A stretch of DNA of 64,000 nt, taken from assembly GCA_016786465.1 (NCBI GenBank), contig JAEUWC010000015.1, forward strand, positions 62,001 through 126,000, read 5' to 3'. Origin of the DNA: Bdellovibrionales bacterium (lineage in GTDB: Bacteria; Bdellovibrionota; UBA1018). The notes under the pieces were generated by a model, which searched no databases, had not been told where the DNA came from, and worked only from the letters and a program-made list of their open reading frames with translations. This document shows, piece after piece, positions 43,889 to 54,388 of this stretch. Each line of letters opens with the position of its first letter. Position 1 is the first letter of the stretch. The position numbers and the translations under genes are program-made.

Positions 43889-44866
43889 TTCTTTTTCAAA
43901 TAGCGCAACATAGGCCCCGCCCAGCAGACCCGCTTCGTTTTCCAGCTTTGAAACTTCAAGCCGTGGCATCAGATCAATTCCGTCACGCCTTCTAGCTAGA
44001 AGTCTTTCTAAGTGGGTCCGCGTTTCGGGGGCGAAAAGTTCGAAGGCATCGGCAAAGCTACCGGTGAAAAGAATTTTTTCGGGAGCGTAAAGAACGACGA
44101 AACTGGTGATTGCGACGGCCAGGATTTCAGAATATTCGCGAAAAGCCGCAACGGCACGCGGGTCGCGCTTTCTGGCCAGTTCCGTAATGTCTTTTGCGGT
44201 CAAGTCGGGATTCGCAAATCGTGTTCGTGCGCGGCGGGCGAAATTTCTTCCCGACAGGTAGGCTTCGGCACACCCCAAGTTTCCGCAGCCGCAAGGCGCG
44301 GTTTGGTCTTGCCAGTTCAAGATGATGTGTCCGCCTTCAGGATGAAGGTCATGAGCGCAGCGGACAAGCTGGTCATTGACGATGATCCCGGTACCCAGAC
44401 CCGTGCCCAAGGTCAGGATCATCGAATTCTTCACCGACTTGGCCGCGCCAATCCATTTTTCAGCCAAGATGGCTGCAGCAGCGTCGTTTTCTAAAAAGAC
44501 TTTTCGCTTCAATCCTTTGGACAAAAGCTTCACCAGCGGGACTTTTCCCCAGTTTCCCTGCGCTGATGAAAAGTTGGTCGGATCCAGAAGGATCCCTTTT
44601 CTAGGGTCCAGGGGGCCGGCTGATGCGACACCCACGTTTTTGATCAAAGGGTAGCGTCGAAGGAAGTCGCGACCTTCTTTGCATAGGAATTCGATCACCG
44701 CATCTTTTCCCTTTTCGAAAGGAACAGGCAGGCGCTTTTCTTCTAGGATTTTTCCTTTTTCCGAAACGACGCCGATCGCGACTTTGGTGCCGCCCAAATC
44801 ATAAGCCAAGACGGTTCGAAGGGCGCGAGGGCTGCGACGGATTTTTGACGTTTTTCGCGGTTTCAT
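43874..44866 (-). CDS. ROK family sugar kinase (glucokinase-like)
   Basis: About 330 aa from ATG 44866; longer starts exist. ROK features: [34 protein letters not shown], and the zinc-type motif [15 protein letters not shown]. Catalytic Asp in [14 protein letters not shown] short basic leader ([17 protein letters not shown]) precedes the domain and is unusual. It should phosphorylate a hexose or aminosugar. Divergent from ftsK, with 37 bp between starts; convergent overlap of 15 bp with the upstream envelope gene. Confidence 0.88.
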   Translation of the reverse strand: MKPRKTSKIRRSPRALRTVLAYDLGGTKVAIGVVSEKGKILEEKRLPVPFEKGKDAVIEFLCKEGRDFLRRYPLIKNVGVASAGPLDPRKGILLDPTNFSSAQGNWGKVPLVKLLSKGLKRKVFLENDAAAAILAEKWIGAAKSVKNSMILTLGTGLGTGIIVNDQLVRCAHDLHPEGGHIILNWQDQTAPCGCGNLGCAEAYLSGRNFARRARTRFANPDLTAKDITELARKRDPRAVAAFREYSEILAVAITSFVVLYAPEKILFTGSFADAFELFAPETRTHLERLLARRRDGIDLMPRLEVSKLENEAGLLGGAYVALFEKESLRR

Positions 44867-44903
44867 GCTGGGATCACAGCGGTGTACCATAGGACTTAGA
44901 ACT

Positions 44904-47462
44904 ATGGGAACACTAGAAAACCGCAAATCCAATACTCAAGGCGAAGTCGCTTGCATCGGGGTTTTTGGGATCGGGGCCTTCGCGCTCTGTTCTCTGCTGA
45001 CGTACCATCCGTCGGACCCTAGCTTTTTCTCGAATTCAAACGTAATTCCTGAAAATGCCTGCGGAAAAGTCGGAGCACTGGTTGCGTCGCAGCTTCTTCA
45101 TTCCATTGGAATCAGCGGGTTCTTGCTTCCGATCGCGTGCTTCTTTGTCGCATCGAGCCTTTTTAAGAAAGAAGGATTTCTTCGTGTCTTTTCGACTTTG
45201 GCCGGAATGACTGCGGCGATGATTTCGATGACTGTTTTTCTTTCGATTCAATGGAAGTACCTGCCTTACGCGGGATCACTTCTTCTGACGGGCGGTGCCT
45301 TGGGAGCATGGGCCAGCGAATGGGTCATGGGCCTATTGAATCCGCTGGGTGCATCGCTGGCGTCGGGCACCGCATTTCTGATTGCTATTGCAGCTTCCAC
45401 ACCGATTAGCGTCGCAAGTTTTGGTGCAGCTTTGCTTCGCGCAGGATCCCAGATTCTTTGGAAGACAACGCAGGTTCTTGGGCGCGCGGCGCTTTTCGGA
45501 ATGGGTGTTTTGACCATGAAGGCTGCTCGTGCAGTTTCCGCAAAAATGACGGCCCTAAGCGCAAAGACAGCGGCGTCGCTTGCCCCGAAGCAAGACCCTA
45601 AGGTCTTGACCGACGGTGCAGATTACGAAGAAGCCGAAGTCATTCAAGAAACCAAACCCCAAGCTGAAGAACCGTCGCTTCCCAAGTCTTCCGACAAACG
45701 GTCGCGCGTTGACCTTTGGGTTCAGCCTCAGGTGATCACGGATCAGCTTCCATTGGGCATGCCGACGCATTCGGAAGCCCCAAACGTTTTGGAAGCCGAA
45801 GGTGTCGATCTACCGAAGAATCCCGTGCCGGCGGATCCGCTTTCGATTTCTTCAATTTCGGTTCGCGCTGCCACCAAGGTCGCCGAAAAAATGTCTCGCA
45901 CCGTCAGCCGCGTGAAGCGAGGAGCCTGGAAGCTTCCGTCGGTCGATTTTCTTCGCAAGGCCCCGAAGATCGAATCCGTCATTGATCGTGATCGTTTGAT
46001 GCAGAATTCGCAGCTTTTGAAACAAAAGTTCGCGGACTTCGGTGTCGAAGGCGAAATCACGGCTGTTCGTCCGGGACCTGTGATCACTTTGTACGAATTC
46101 AAGCCCGGCCCCGGTGTGAAGCTTTCGCGGATTTCGGCGATGGCGGATGACGTCGCCATGGCGCTTTCAGCACAAAGCGTTCGAATCATCGCGCCAATCC
46201 CGGGCAAATCCGTGGTTGGTATTGAAATTCCAAGTGACAAACGCGAGGTGGTTTTCCTTCGTGAATTTCTTCAAAACCCAGATTTCCACGGAAACAAACA
46301 TGCGATCCCAGTGGTCATGGGAAAAGACATCGGCGGACAATCCGTTTTGGCTGACCTTGCACGAATGCCCCATCTTTTGACCGCCGGTCAGACGGGTTCC
46401 GGTAAATCGGTCTTTATGAACGGGTTGATTTGTTCGCTGGTGTACCGGTTTACTCCGGACGAACTTCGAATGATTTTGGTTGACCCAAAGTTCATCGAAT
46501 TCCGAGCTTACCAAGACATTCCGCACCTGCTTCTTCCGGTCGTCGACGATCCAAGAAACGCAGCGACGGCGCTGAAGTGGGCGGTTCGCGAAATGGAACG
46601 CCGTTACCGGATTCTGGCGATGGTTGGTGCAAGAAATCTTGCCGGCTTCAATCAAAAAGTCGAAGAAATGGGCGTCGACACGCTTCGCGATCTTTTGATG
46701 GCTGAAGAAAATCAGGGTTCGGAAGAATCAGAACATTCGATGGGCGGGGCGAAAGCTAGCGGAAGCGATTGGATGGAAGCGTTCGAACCCGACGAAGAAG
46801 GAACGCCCCGGATTGGAAAACTGCCCTATATCGTCGTGATCATCGACGAATTGGCCGATCTGATGATGATTGCAAAAAAAGAAGTCGAAATTTCGATCGC
46901 AAGGATCGCTCAAAAGGCACGTGCGGCCGGGATCCACTTAGTCATTGCAACCCAGCGTCCTTCAACTGACGTCATCACGGGTTTGATCAAGGCTAACTTG
47001 CCTTCACGCGTTTCCTTCCAGTTGGCTAGCGCCATCGATTCGAAGACCATTTTGAATTTTGGCGGAGCCGAAAGGCTTCTGGGGCAAGGCGATATGCTTT
47101 TCATCCCTCCGGGGTTATCTCAGATGGTGCGTCTGCACGGCGCTTACGTCGACGACGACGAAATTGGAAAGATCACTTCGTTTCTGAAGTCGCAGGGTAA
47201 ACCCGCTTATCGTAACGAAATCCTGGTGGATGAAGACGAAGCTGGCGAAGGTTCGGATGACGAAACTTCGGATGGCGATGATGCATTGATGCAAGAAGCG
47301 GTCGATCTGGTTCGTCGCACCCGGCAGGCTTCGGCAAGCTACCTGCAGCGTCATTTGAAGGTGGGATACAATCGCGCGGCTCGGATGATTGAAACGATGG
47401 AAGCTCGGGGAATTGTCGGGCCGGCCGAAGGTTCAAGACCTAGGGAAGTGTTGATGTCATGA
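44904..47462 (+). CDS. ftsK: DNA translocase FtsK
   Basis: 852 aa from ATG 44904, with AGGA 9 nt upstream. About four N-terminal membrane helices (to about 165), a linker, then the motor: [15 protein letters not shown] (Walker A about 494), [30 protein letters not shown] (Walker B) and [13 protein letters not shown]. The C-terminal gamma winged helix (about 790-852) with [20 protein letters not shown] reads orienting sequences. It moves chromosome ends through the septum and activates XerCD. Overlaps the next gene by ATGA. Confidence 0.96.
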   Translation: MGTLENRKSNTQGEVACIGVFGIGAFALCSLLTYHPSDPSFFSNSNVIPENACGKVGALVASQLLHSIGISGFLLPIACFFVASSLFKKEGFLRVFSTLAGMTAAMISMTVFLSIQWKYLPYAGSLLLTGGALGAWASEWVMGLLNPLGASLASGTAFLIAIAASTPISVASFGAALLRAGSQILWKTTQVLGRAALFGMGVLTMKAARAVSAKMTALSAKTAASLAPKQDPKVLTDGADYEEAEVIQETKPQAEEPSLPKSSDKRSRVDLWVQPQVITDQLPLGMPTHSEAPNVLEAEGVDLPKNPVPADPLSISSISVRAATKVAEKMSRTVSRVKRGAWKLPSVDFLRKAPKIESVIDRDRLMQNSQLLKQKFADFGVEGEITAVRPGPVITLYEFKPGPGVKLSRISAMADDVAMALSAQSVRIIAPIPGKSVVGIEIPSDKREVVFLREFLQNPDFHGNKHAIPVVMGKDIGGQSVLADLARMPHLLTAGQTGSGKSVFMNGLICSLVYRFTPDELRMILVDPKFIEFRAYQDIPHLLLPVVDDPRNAATALKWAVREMERRYRILAMVGARNLAGFNQKVEEMGVDTLRDLLMAEENQGSEESEHSMGGAKASGSDWMEAFEPDEEGTPRIGKLPYIVVIIDELADLMMIAKKEVEISIARIAQKARAAGIHLVIATQRPSTDVITGLIKANLPSRVSFQLASAIDSKTILNFGGAERLLGQGDMLFIPPGLSQMVRLHGAYVDDDEIGKITSFLKSQGKPAYRNEILVDEDEAGEGSDDETSDGDDALMQEAVDLVRRTRQASASYLQRHLKVGYNRAARMIETMEARGIVGPAEGSRPREVLMS

Positions 47463-48256
47463 TTTTAAGAAGTTTGGCCTGGGCCGCATTTGGGCTCGGT
47501 TTTTCAAGTTCCGCGCTATCGGCAATCAGTTGTCGTGAACGGTTGCTTTCGGTGATGGACATCGACAATTACTACCAGTCGCAGCTTCAACCGGAACTTT
47601 TGGAACACTATCCAGGAACACCCGGAATTTGCGGCGCAACCTGCGTGACCAACACCGTTCGTATTTTGGATGCGTTCGAAGGGATTCGTTCGGCACGAAA
47701 AAAAAGAAAAGGAATTTTGGAAACCATCCATTGGGTCGAATGGTTTAAAAAGTATGATCGCCGTGGCGACGTCTACAACCCTTTGACCGACGGGGTTAGC
47801 TTTGAAAACATGCTTCGCACAATCGCAAAGCGTGAAGAAACGGTCTTTAAGGGGATTCAGTTTTTCACAAAAACCATGGATCCTTACGAAGGTTCAGACC
47901 GGAAGCGACTAGAAGAACTGGATCAAGGGTCAGAAGCTATCCGTCACAGTTTCCGCGACATCGTTCCGGCCGACATCCGGAACCTGGACATCGACATCTT
48001 TATGTTTTCGTTTGTGCATCGTTTGGAATCCGGAAAGGTCACCGATTTTGCTCATGCAGTCGTTGGAATCTACGACCCCAAAAAAGACTGGGTCAAAGTT
48101 TTAGATCCGTATTTTCCGGACGACCCTTCCTACTGGAAATTTGAAAAAGGGGCGGAAGGATTTCACGTGGGGCTGAAAAGGGTTTCTGGACCCTATATCG
48201 AAAATCAGCGCCGCGTGGTCGTGAATGACTTTATCGGTCTGAAATTACCCGACTAG
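47459..48256 (+). CDS. Secreted C39-like cysteine-peptidase-fold protein
   Basis: 265 aa. A signal peptide (about 1-22). The order C58 ([12 protein letters not shown]), H199 ([12 protein letters not shown]) and D216 ([10 protein letters not shown]) is that of C39-like or papain-fold hydrolases; the Gln that usually precedes the Cys is not evident. Coupled to ftsK by ATGA overlap, possibly for work at the division site. The exact function is not known. Confidence 0.72.
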   Translation: MILRSLAWAAFGLGFSSSALSAISCRERLLSVMDIDNYYQSQLQPELLEHYPGTPGICGATCVTNTVRILDAFEGIRSARKKRKGILETIHWVEWFKKYDRRGDVYNPLTDGVSFENMLRTIAKREETVFKGIQFFTKTMDPYEGSDRKRLEELDQGSEAIRHSFRDIVPADIRNLDIDIFMFSFVHRLESGKVTDFAHAVVGIYDPKKDWVKVLDPYFPDDPSYWKFEKGAEGFHVGLKRVSGPYIENQRRVVVNDFIGLKLPD

Positions 48257-48766
48257 CTATTCTTGGTCTTCTTCGGTTTTGATTCCTGGAAACATCATTT
48301 GTCCGGCGTCTTGAACGGTTTTGTAAAAAATCTGGCAGCGGCGCTTTCCCGAAATTTTTCGAAACAGATCGGGCCAAAAGCCTTCGTTGCCACATTCCAA
48401 GGTTCGAAGGTGTTTCATGGTTTCAACGCTAAGCCCTCGAAGTTTTTCATAGCGCTTGCAGCCTTTGTGCTTGGGCATAAAGGCCTGAGCTTGGGTCCAA
48501 GTGCCTGGTTTACATTCTTCTTGTGCCTTGGCCTTTTGAATTTCGTCGATGATCTTTTGAGGAACGAAAGTGCATTCGGAAAGTTCCAATGACGGATCCA
48601 ATTCTCCGTCGACCGTGTCTTCGGGATTGGTAATCATCTCGCCGTGAGAACAAACTCTCCAGTGCGGACGAAAATCCAATCGAACCTGTTTTTGCTTTTC
48701 GTCCGAGCACGAAGAAGCCAGAATCAAAACCCCAGCGGCGATTATGGGAAAGAAGTTGTCTTTCAT
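48257..48766 (-). CDS. Lipoprotein of unknown function
   Basis: 169 aa with a lipobox LASSC at about 16-20. The mature protein has six more Cys scattered (CSHGE, SECTF, EECKPG, KGCKRYE, LECGNEG, RRCQIFY), so three disulfides are possible. No family. Convergent with the C39-like gene and directly abutting its stop; divergent from the M23-like gene with 25 bp between starts. Confidence 0.75.
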   Translation of the reverse strand: MKDNFFPIIAAGVLILASSCSDEKQKQVRLDFRPHWRVCSHGEMITNPEDTVDGELDPSLELSECTFVPQKIIDEIQKAKAQEECKPGTWTQAQAFMPKHKGCKRYEKLRGLSVETMKHLRTLECGNEGFWPDLFRKISGKRRCQIFYKTVQDAGQMMFPGIKTEEDQE

Positions 48767-48791
48767 TTATACCCATGGAATAGGACCTTGA

Positions 48792-49373
48792 TTGACGAGT
48801 AAAGCCGTTTTTCCAGTTTCTGGATTTCCTAAAGATGCGGTGGTTTTGGACATGTCGCGTGGTCCGCTGAAGTCCATTCCGACCTACGCCATTGGCAAGT
48901 ACTTGGAAAAGCGCCCGGGCGTTTACGAAACCGCGCTTTTTCAATCCCAAGAAGGCAATCGCAATATTCACATGGGAATCGATCTGTTTGCGCCCGCTGG
49001 AACCGAGGTTCTGGCGTTTGCCCCAGGAAAGATCTTCCTTCAGGATTACAATTCGGCATCTGGGGATTATGGCTACACCTTGATCACCCAGCACCTTTGG
49101 GATGGTCAAACGCTGTATGTGCTTTGGGGACATTTGGCGAAAGCTTCGATCCAGGTGCGCAAAGTGGGACAAAGTTTTCAAGCTGGGGAAGTCTTGGGTT
49201 GGATCGGTCGGCCCGACGAAAACGGGGGCTGGGATTTCCCCCATCTGCATTTTCAAGTTTCCACCCAAGCCCCCGAGCGCTGCGACATGCTCGGTGCTGT
49301 TTCGGATGACCAGCTCGAAAAAGCCAAACAGATCTACTTGGATCCAAGAAAGTTGCTTGGGGCAGTGTATTAA
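48792..49373 (+). CDS. M23-like metallopeptidase domain protein without signal
   Basis: 193 aa. Starts at TTG with AGGA 6-7 nt upstream (48782-48785). The LytM fold landmarks are HMGIDLF (about 57-63), YVLWGHLAK (about 111-119) and PHLHFQV (about 154-160), giving the HxxxD and HxH zinc ligands. Most family members are exported to cleave peptidoglycan; this one has no signal, so it may act in the cytoplasm or be exported unusually, or the start is misassigned. Nothing else is known. Confidence 0.8.
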   Translation: MTSKAVFPVSGFPKDAVVLDMSRGPLKSIPTYAIGKYLEKRPGVYETALFQSQEGNRNIHMGIDLFAPAGTEVLAFAPGKIFLQDYNSASGDYGYTLITQHLWDGQTLYVLWGHLAKASIQVRKVGQSFQAGEVLGWIGRPDENGGWDFPHLHFQVSTQAPERCDMLGAVSDDQLEKAKQIYLDPRKLLGAVY

Positions 49374-49391
49374 GTTTAGACTAAACAAGTC

Positions 49392-49673
49392 ATGTCTTTG
49401 AACTTAGTGTTCGCAGTACTTCTGGGGTTCGGATTCGATGGTTCGGCGCAAGCTCAAGAAGCTGCGGCTCAGCCTGCCGAACCAGTACCCGCCGCGCCGG
49501 CCCCGGTGGCTGAACAAGGCGGTTCAGAAGAGCCCGTAGCGCCGGTCATCAAGCGCTATCGAGAAAGAGAAGCGGATGGGACACAAGCCATCAACCGGTT
49601 CGACGAAAAAAACCTCGTCCAAAAAAGCCTCTACAAGCTTAACGGCGAGCAGCTCGAAGTGGATCCGGATTGA
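49392..49673 (+). CDS. Small secreted Pro/Ala-rich protein
   Basis: 93 aa with a signal peptide ending AQA-QE, a Pro/Ala/Glu-rich middle (about 24-52) and a charged tail. No family. It overlaps the proposed 5' end of the tRNA nucleotidyltransferase gene by 98 bp in another frame. Confidence 0.65.
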   Translation: MSLNLVFAVLLGFGFDGSAQAQEAAAQPAEPVPAAPAPVAEQGGSEEPVAPVIKRYREREADGTQAINRFDEKNLVQKSLYKLNGEQLEVDPD

Positions 49674-51027
49674 ATCGGGATTTCCGATTCCTTCGTACGT
49701 TCGTGAAGCCCTTCAAATATTAGGCGAAGCAGGCCATGTGGCCTATCTAGTCGGCGGAAGTGTGCGCGATTTTCTTTTAAAGCGCGAAACCAAGGACCAT
49801 GACATCGCAACATCGGCAACGCCTGACGAACTGGAAAAACTTTTCCCCCACGCGGTTCTGGTCGGAAAGCAGTTCGGAGTGATCAAGATCCCCCTGACGT
49901 ACGAAGAATCGCCGCACGCGCAGTTTCTGGAAATCGCGACTTTTAGAAAAGACCTAGAATACAAAGACGGCCGCCATCCCACGGGGGTTGCGTGGGCGGA
50001 CCCAGTTCAAGACGCCAAAAGGCGCGACTTTACGATCAACGCTTTGTTCTATGATCCAAAGACCAATCGCATCTTGGATTGCTGCGAAGGGATCAAGGAT
50101 CTGGAATCCAAACGGGTTCGCGCCATCGGGGTGCCAGCGGACCGCTTTAAGGAAGACGCGCTTCGCTTGCTTCGTGCAGTGCGTTTCACGACAGCCCTTC
50201 GGTTTACGCTGGATGAAGCAACGGCTGAAGCGGCTAAGGCCAAAGCCAAACTGATCGCAAGAATCAGCGGTGAAAGGATTCGAGACGAGTTGAATCATAT
50301 GCTTGAAGGGCCGGACCCCGCGAATGCATTTTCGCTTTTGTCGGAACTGGGGATCTTGGATCAGGTTCTTCCCGAACTTTCACGCCTTCGCGGGGTGAAG
50401 CACCCGGCGTTTCCCAGCGAAGGCGATTTTTGGAAGTTCACTTTAAGGCTTTTGGAAGCCGTAAGGCGGCAAAACCCGGTTCGGCCAGCAGTATTGATGT
50501 GGGCGGCACTTTTGTCGCGCACCGGAATTCCGACGGCAGCCAAAAAGAACGCCGGGAAAAGTTTCAATGGATTCCCGCAAGAAAGCGCGCGGATTTCCAT
50601 TCAGATCGCCGAGCGCCTTCATCTTTCCAAAAGTGAATCCGAACTGATCCGAAAGATTCTTGAAGAACAGCTGAATTTTCGCGGCGTCTTCCAGATGCGG
50701 GAAGCCACCATTCAAAGGCTGATTCGTGCACCGCACTTTGACTGGCAGATGAGCCTTTTCAAGGCCGATTCGACGATCACGGACGGGAATCTGGCGCAGG
50801 TCGAATTCCTAAAAAGCCGTTTCGAAGACTATCGGCGCAATCCCGAAGCCCATGATTTGAAACTGATCAGCGGCGAAGATCTGATTGAACTAGGTTTTTC
50901 ACCTGGACCACAGTTTTCAGAAATGATGAAGAACGTCGAAGATCTGGTTTTGGAAAAAAAGTTAAAGACTAAAGAAGAAGCTCAAAGTTACATCATCGAG
51001 CATTACGCCAAGAAGGGAACCGTGTGA
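49576..51027 (+). CDS. tRNA nucleotidyltransferase / poly(A) polymerase family protein
   Basis: 483 aa from ATG 49576, giving a Ser/Lys-rich extension of about 30 residues that overlaps the upstream gene. A start at ATT or another rare codon near 49669 would remove it; I cannot decide. From about residue 45 the class II nucleotidyltransferase is clear: YLVGGSVRDFLL, DHDIATSATPDEL (catalytic DxD), RRDFTINALFYDPK and RDALRLLRAVRF-like EDALRLLRAVRF. A cytoplasmic enzyme that adds CCA (or A) to RNA 3' ends. The GNAT gene overlaps its stop. Confidence 0.88.
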   Translation: MGHKPSTGSTKKTSSKKASTSLTASSSKWIRIESGFPIPSYVREALQILGEAGHVAYLVGGSVRDFLLKRETKDHDIATSATPDELEKLFPHAVLVGKQFGVIKIPLTYEESPHAQFLEIATFRKDLEYKDGRHPTGVAWADPVQDAKRRDFTINALFYDPKTNRILDCCEGIKDLESKRVRAIGVPADRFKEDALRLLRAVRFTTALRFTLDEATAEAAKAKAKLIARISGERIRDELNHMLEGPDPANAFSLLSELGILDQVLPELSRLRGVKHPAFPSEGDFWKFTLRLLEAVRRQNPVRPAVLMWAALLSRTGIPTAAKKNAGKSFNGFPQESARISIQIAERLHLSKSESELIRKILEEQLNFRGVFQMREATIQRLIRAPHFDWQMSLFKADSTITDGNLAQVEFLKSRFEDYRRNPEAHDLKLISGEDLIELGFSPGPQFSEMMKNVEDLVLEKKLKTKEEAQSYIIEHYAKKGTV

Positions 51028-51560
51028 AAATTCAGTTGTTAGGGGCCGAAGACATTCCGGCATTTTCCAAGCACCTTCATCAATGCCTTCTTGAAAACAC
51101 CGACCCGGCGCTTTCGGTTTATGCTCCCTTCCTAAAAGAAGAAGTTCGAAGCGTCGAAGTCATTGAAAAGAAGTGCCGTGAATCGTGGAACCGTCCGCTT
51201 CATGAAAAAGGGTGGGAACGGGTTTGGGCCATGATGGATCAGGGCCAGATGTTGGGTCATGTGGATTTGAATTCAGGCCGGATGACCACCGAACTTCATC
51301 GAACTTATTTGGGCATGGCGATCTTGAATCCCAACCGGGGAAAAGGGATTGGGCGAAAGCTTTTGAACCACGCGGTCGAATGGGCCAAGGCGCAACCCAG
51401 TTTGGCTTGGTTGGATCTTTACGTTTTTCAGCACAACCATGCCGCGATTCATCTTTACCGGGAAGCGGGTTTCCAAGAAGTTTTCCGCCGCGACGACGCG
51501 TACCGGATGCGAGGTGAAAAGATCGCGGATTTAGCGATGACCCTTCGGCTTCGTAGCTAG
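51024..51560 (+). CDS. GNAT family N-acetyltransferase
   Basis: 178 aa, GTG start overlapping the previous stop (GTGA). The acetyl-CoA loop NPNRGKGIGRKLL (about 95-107) and AAIHLYREAGFQEV are typical of GNAT. The target is unknown. Its 3' end overlaps the convergent NFACT gene by 30 bp. Confidence 0.88.
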   Translation: MKIQLLGAEDIPAFSKHLHQCLLENTDPALSVYAPFLKEEVRSVEVIEKKCRESWNRPLHEKGWERVWAMMDQGQMLGHVDLNSGRMTTELHRTYLGMAILNPNRGKGIGRKLLNHAVEWAKAQPSLAWLDLYVFQHNHAAIHLYREAGFQEVFRRDDAYRMRGEKIADLAMTLRLRS

Positions 51561-52961
51561 TGCTGGCGTTGAAGCCCCCAATAATCGCTTCAATCTTTCG
51601 GGGTCAGGCTTCACCAGTAAGGTCTTGTTGTGGGTGTACGAAGCTTCGGTCGAATCCTTGATTCGTTTCACATGCTTTTTGAAAGTGTAGTCCACTTCGG
51701 TGGTTCCCCAGTTTTCACCGCCGCTGTGAAAGATGCAAAGCTGGGCGGCATCCAAAAGCGTTTCAAGCGATGCCGACTTACCACTGTGCAGGGGAATCAG
51801 CACGTGCGCCCCCGGTCGACCGCGGACGTGCATCCAAAGGTCGTTACCGCGCGCATGCTTGAACGTCAGTTCTAGGTTTTCATCCCGCGATTTTCCAACC
51901 CAGATGCCCAGGCCTTCTTTTGAAATGTAGCTTCGACCCATCCACTGGTTTTTCGAAGGCTTGGATTTGGATTCCGTGCCTTGCGGGGTTGTGCGTAATC
52001 CCGCGCCCAAGGCTTTTTCGATTTCTTCAAAATCTTTCAGACGCGCCAGTTGTTCAGCGCGTTTTTTCAGAAACTGAATCTGGCTTTGGGATTCCTCAAG
52101 CCGGCGCTTCTTGCGTTTGGCTTTTTGGAAAAGTCGATCCATTTCCTTGGAATCCAAGTTTTCTCCGACCGAAAGAATTTTTCCTTTCAGCGCTTCGCCT
52201 TCGGCGGACCAGTCGGGTTCTGCAGAGGCTTCATCCAAGGTTTTTTGCGCTTGGCGAATTCGTTTTTCGATTTCTGAAAGCATCGCCTTCAGCGACCTTT
52301 CGGCCGCGTTCTTTCGGTCTTCCAGGTCTTCTTCGACCAAGGCTTTTTGAACGTGATCTGCCCAAAGCTTTAGGTTCGAAAGTTCTTCGGGGTATCGAAT
52401 TTCGGCGTCCGGAACTTTCCTAGGACCTTCGCTTTTTGTGGGCGCTTTTTTTGGGGCCTGGGATTCTCGTTTATGGGCTCGAGAATCGGCAAGGATCTGG
52501 CCCCGATCTGAAATCAATAACGCTTCAGGAAGGGCCGGAATCATCGAAAGTCGAAGCCCGATTTTGTCGTCGCGTCCGTCCCCCGAAAACCAGACCGTGA
52601 TTACCCGTTCCTGTTCTGGTACTTCGATCCCAAGCCATTTACGCGATTTCAAATGCTTGGCCATCGCTAGTCCGAACGGACTTTGTGTGGCACTGGCACA
52701 AGCCTTGGGTCCCTTGCCCAAGTCGGCGAAAAGATAATTGCCCTGAGGCCGGATGCGAAACTGGATGTAGGCTTCGTCTTTGCGGCTGGTCAGACGAATG
52801 CACCATTCTGATTTTCGGTAGTGCGAAAGGTGGGTCTGGTTTTCAGGGACAATGACTTTATCGACGTGCCAGTTCCCGTGCGAAAACGCCTGACGGATCG
52901 TTTGGACCAGTCTTGCCCATTCTTTCCAATTCAGGATCGCTAGTTTCATGGCTGAATCCAT
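51531..52961 (-). CDS. NFACT family protein, RqcH-like
   Basis: 476 aa. The N-terminal NFACT-N part (about 1-150) keeps the pattern around QERVITVWFSGDGRDD; where Bacillus RqcH has an essential Asp-Arg, this protein reads Glu-Arg (EQERV). A coiled region (about 185-325) follows, then NFACT-R at about 345-440 with NDLWMHVRGRPGAHVLIP. RqcH recruits alanyl-tRNA to obstructed 50S subunits and adds Ala tails; NFACT proteins are otherwise seen as adhesins in some pathogens. MutS2/RqcU is in the same window. Divergent from the RlmI-like gene, 14 bp apart. Confidence 0.9.
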   Translation of the reverse strand: MDSAMKLAILNWKEWARLVQTIRQAFSHGNWHVDKVIVPENQTHLSHYRKSEWCIRLTSRKDEAYIQFRIRPQGNYLFADLGKGPKACASATQSPFGLAMAKHLKSRKWLGIEVPEQERVITVWFSGDGRDDKIGLRLSMIPALPEALLISDRGQILADSRAHKRESQAPKKAPTKSEGPRKVPDAEIRYPEELSNLKLWADHVQKALVEEDLEDRKNAAERSLKAMLSEIEKRIRQAQKTLDEASAEPDWSAEGEALKGKILSVGENLDSKEMDRLFQKAKRKKRRLEESQSQIQFLKKRAEQLARLKDFEEIEKALGAGLRTTPQGTESKSKPSKNQWMGRSYISKEGLGIWVGKSRDENLELTFKHARGNDLWMHVRGRPGAHVLIPLHSGKSASLETLLDAAQLCIFHSGGENWGTTEVDYTFKKHVKRIKDSTEASYTHNKTLLVKPDPERLKRLLGASTPALATKPKGHR

Positions 52962-52975
52962 GTTACTTCTTGTCT

Positions 52976-54388
52976 ATGCCAACTCCAAAGGAAACGGTGA
53001 CCTGGAAAGTCCGCTCGGGGTCAGATCGACGTTTCAATGCCGGTCACCCCTGGCTTTACTCCAATGAATTGGAAACTTCCCCAAAAGGGATTTTGCCCGG
53101 AACACCGATTCGTTTGATCGATGCCCAGGATCGTTTTTTGGCTTGGGGTTATGGAAACCCGCATTCGTTGATTTCGTTTCGCGCCGTTTCGCGCGATGAA
53201 GGCGAAGAAGATGCGTGCGGGTTTGCGGGTGTCCGTCGCCGTCTTGAAACGGCCGCAAGACTTCGGGCCGAAGTGGGGTTGTCTTCGGTCAGCTTTCGCT
53301 GGATTTTTGGCGAATCGGATTTTCTGCCAGGCCTGATCATCGATCGTTATCGGATGTCGGACAATTGGGGCACCGAAGCCAGCCAGGTGATTGTGATTCA
53401 GGCGCAAACGGCAGGCGCACAAAAATGGATTTCTGAACTTCCCGAACTGATCTTGGATGTCGTGAAAGGCAATCCCGCGATTTTCGAAAATACTCCGGCC
53501 AGCCAAACCGCGATTTTGATCCGAAACGATGTCGGTGTTCGCAAGCTAGAAGGACTTGAAGAAGAAAAGCCCCAGTTGGTTCGCCCTGTTTTCATGTCCG
53601 AAGCCATGCTGAAGAAATCCAGGATTCGCATCCTTTCCCAAAGCGGCCGAATCGGAGAATTCATCGAAATGAACTGCGATCTTTGGGAAGGACAGAAAAC
53701 TGGCTTTTTCTTGGATCAGTCAGGAAACATCGGGCGCCTGATTCAGTTTCTTCAATCAAAAGTGCGCGCGAAAGAAAGACAGACCACTGCGCTAGGGAAG
53801 AAAGAAAGAACCCGGATCAAGATTTTGGATCTTTGCACCTATGTGGGCCAATGGTCGACCCAAGTGGCGCAAGCCATGACGGTGGAACAGGCCGATGTCG
53901 AAGTGACGTTGGTCGATTCTAGCCAAGCGGCCTTGGATTTGGCCGAAACCAATGTACGCAAGTGGACGCCGCACGTGAAAAAACTGAAAGCGGATGTGGT
54001 CCACGATTTAGGTTCCGTACCGGTTTTACCCGGGGGAAGCGGTCCTTTTGGTCCCTACGACTTGGTGATTTCTGACCCCCCGGCGCTGATCAAAGGGCGA
54101 AAGGACATGCCCCAGGGGACCCATGCTTACCTTCAGCTTCACACCCAGGTCATGCGCCTGGCAGGCGAAGGCGCAATGGTCGCCTGCTGCAGTTGTTCGG
54201 CCCTTTTGGACGAAGAAGATTTCTTGGCGACACTGGCTAAAGCAGCGCGCCGTAATAAAAAATCGGTTCGATGGCTGGACCGCGGCGGGCACTCGGTAGA
54301 TCATCCAGTACTAGCCGAATTTCCTGAAGGTCGATATTTGAAAGCCTGGTTCGGCGTCGTTCATTCCATCGGAGGCACTCGTGGCTAA
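52976..54388 (+). CDS. RlmI-like 23S rRNA (cytosine-C5) methyltransferase
   Basis: 470 aa from ATG 52976. A PUA domain (GSDRRFNAGHPWLYSNEL, about 15-32) and an EEHUD-like linker lead to a Rossmann methyltransferase with IGEFIEMNCDLWEGQKTGFF (in parts), motif I LDLCTYVGQWS and DLVISDPPAL. This matches RlmI/YccW-like m5C methyltransferases. The start has no clear ribosome site. Overlaps the peroxiredoxin gene by 8 bp. Confidence 0.88.
   Translation: MPTPKETVTWKVRSGSDRRFNAGHPWLYSNELETSPKGILPGTPIRLIDAQDRFLAWGYGNPHSLISFRAVSRDEGEEDACGFAGVRRRLETAARLRAEVGLSSVSFRWIFGESDFLPGLIIDRYRMSDNWGTEASQVIVIQAQTAGAQKWISELPELILDVVKGNPAIFENTPASQTAILIRNDVGVRKLEGLEEEKPQLVRPVFMSEAMLKKSRIRILSQSGRIGEFIEMNCDLWEGQKTGFFLDQSGNIGRLIQFLQSKVRAKERQTTALGKKERTRIKILDLCTYVGQWSTQVAQAMTVEQADVEVTLVDSSQAALDLAETNVRKWTPHVKKLKADVVHDLGSVPVLPGGSGPFGPYDLVISDPPALIKGRKDMPQGTHAYLQLHTQVMRLAGEGAMVACCSCSALLDEEDFLATLAKAARRNKKSVRWLDRGGHSVDHPVLAEFPEGRYLKAWFGVVHSIGGTRG

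Noticed and set aside
48510-49388. 292-codon minus-strand open frame
   Set aside because: Antisense to the M23-like gene and partly to the lipoprotein; no domain or signal; start unsupported.
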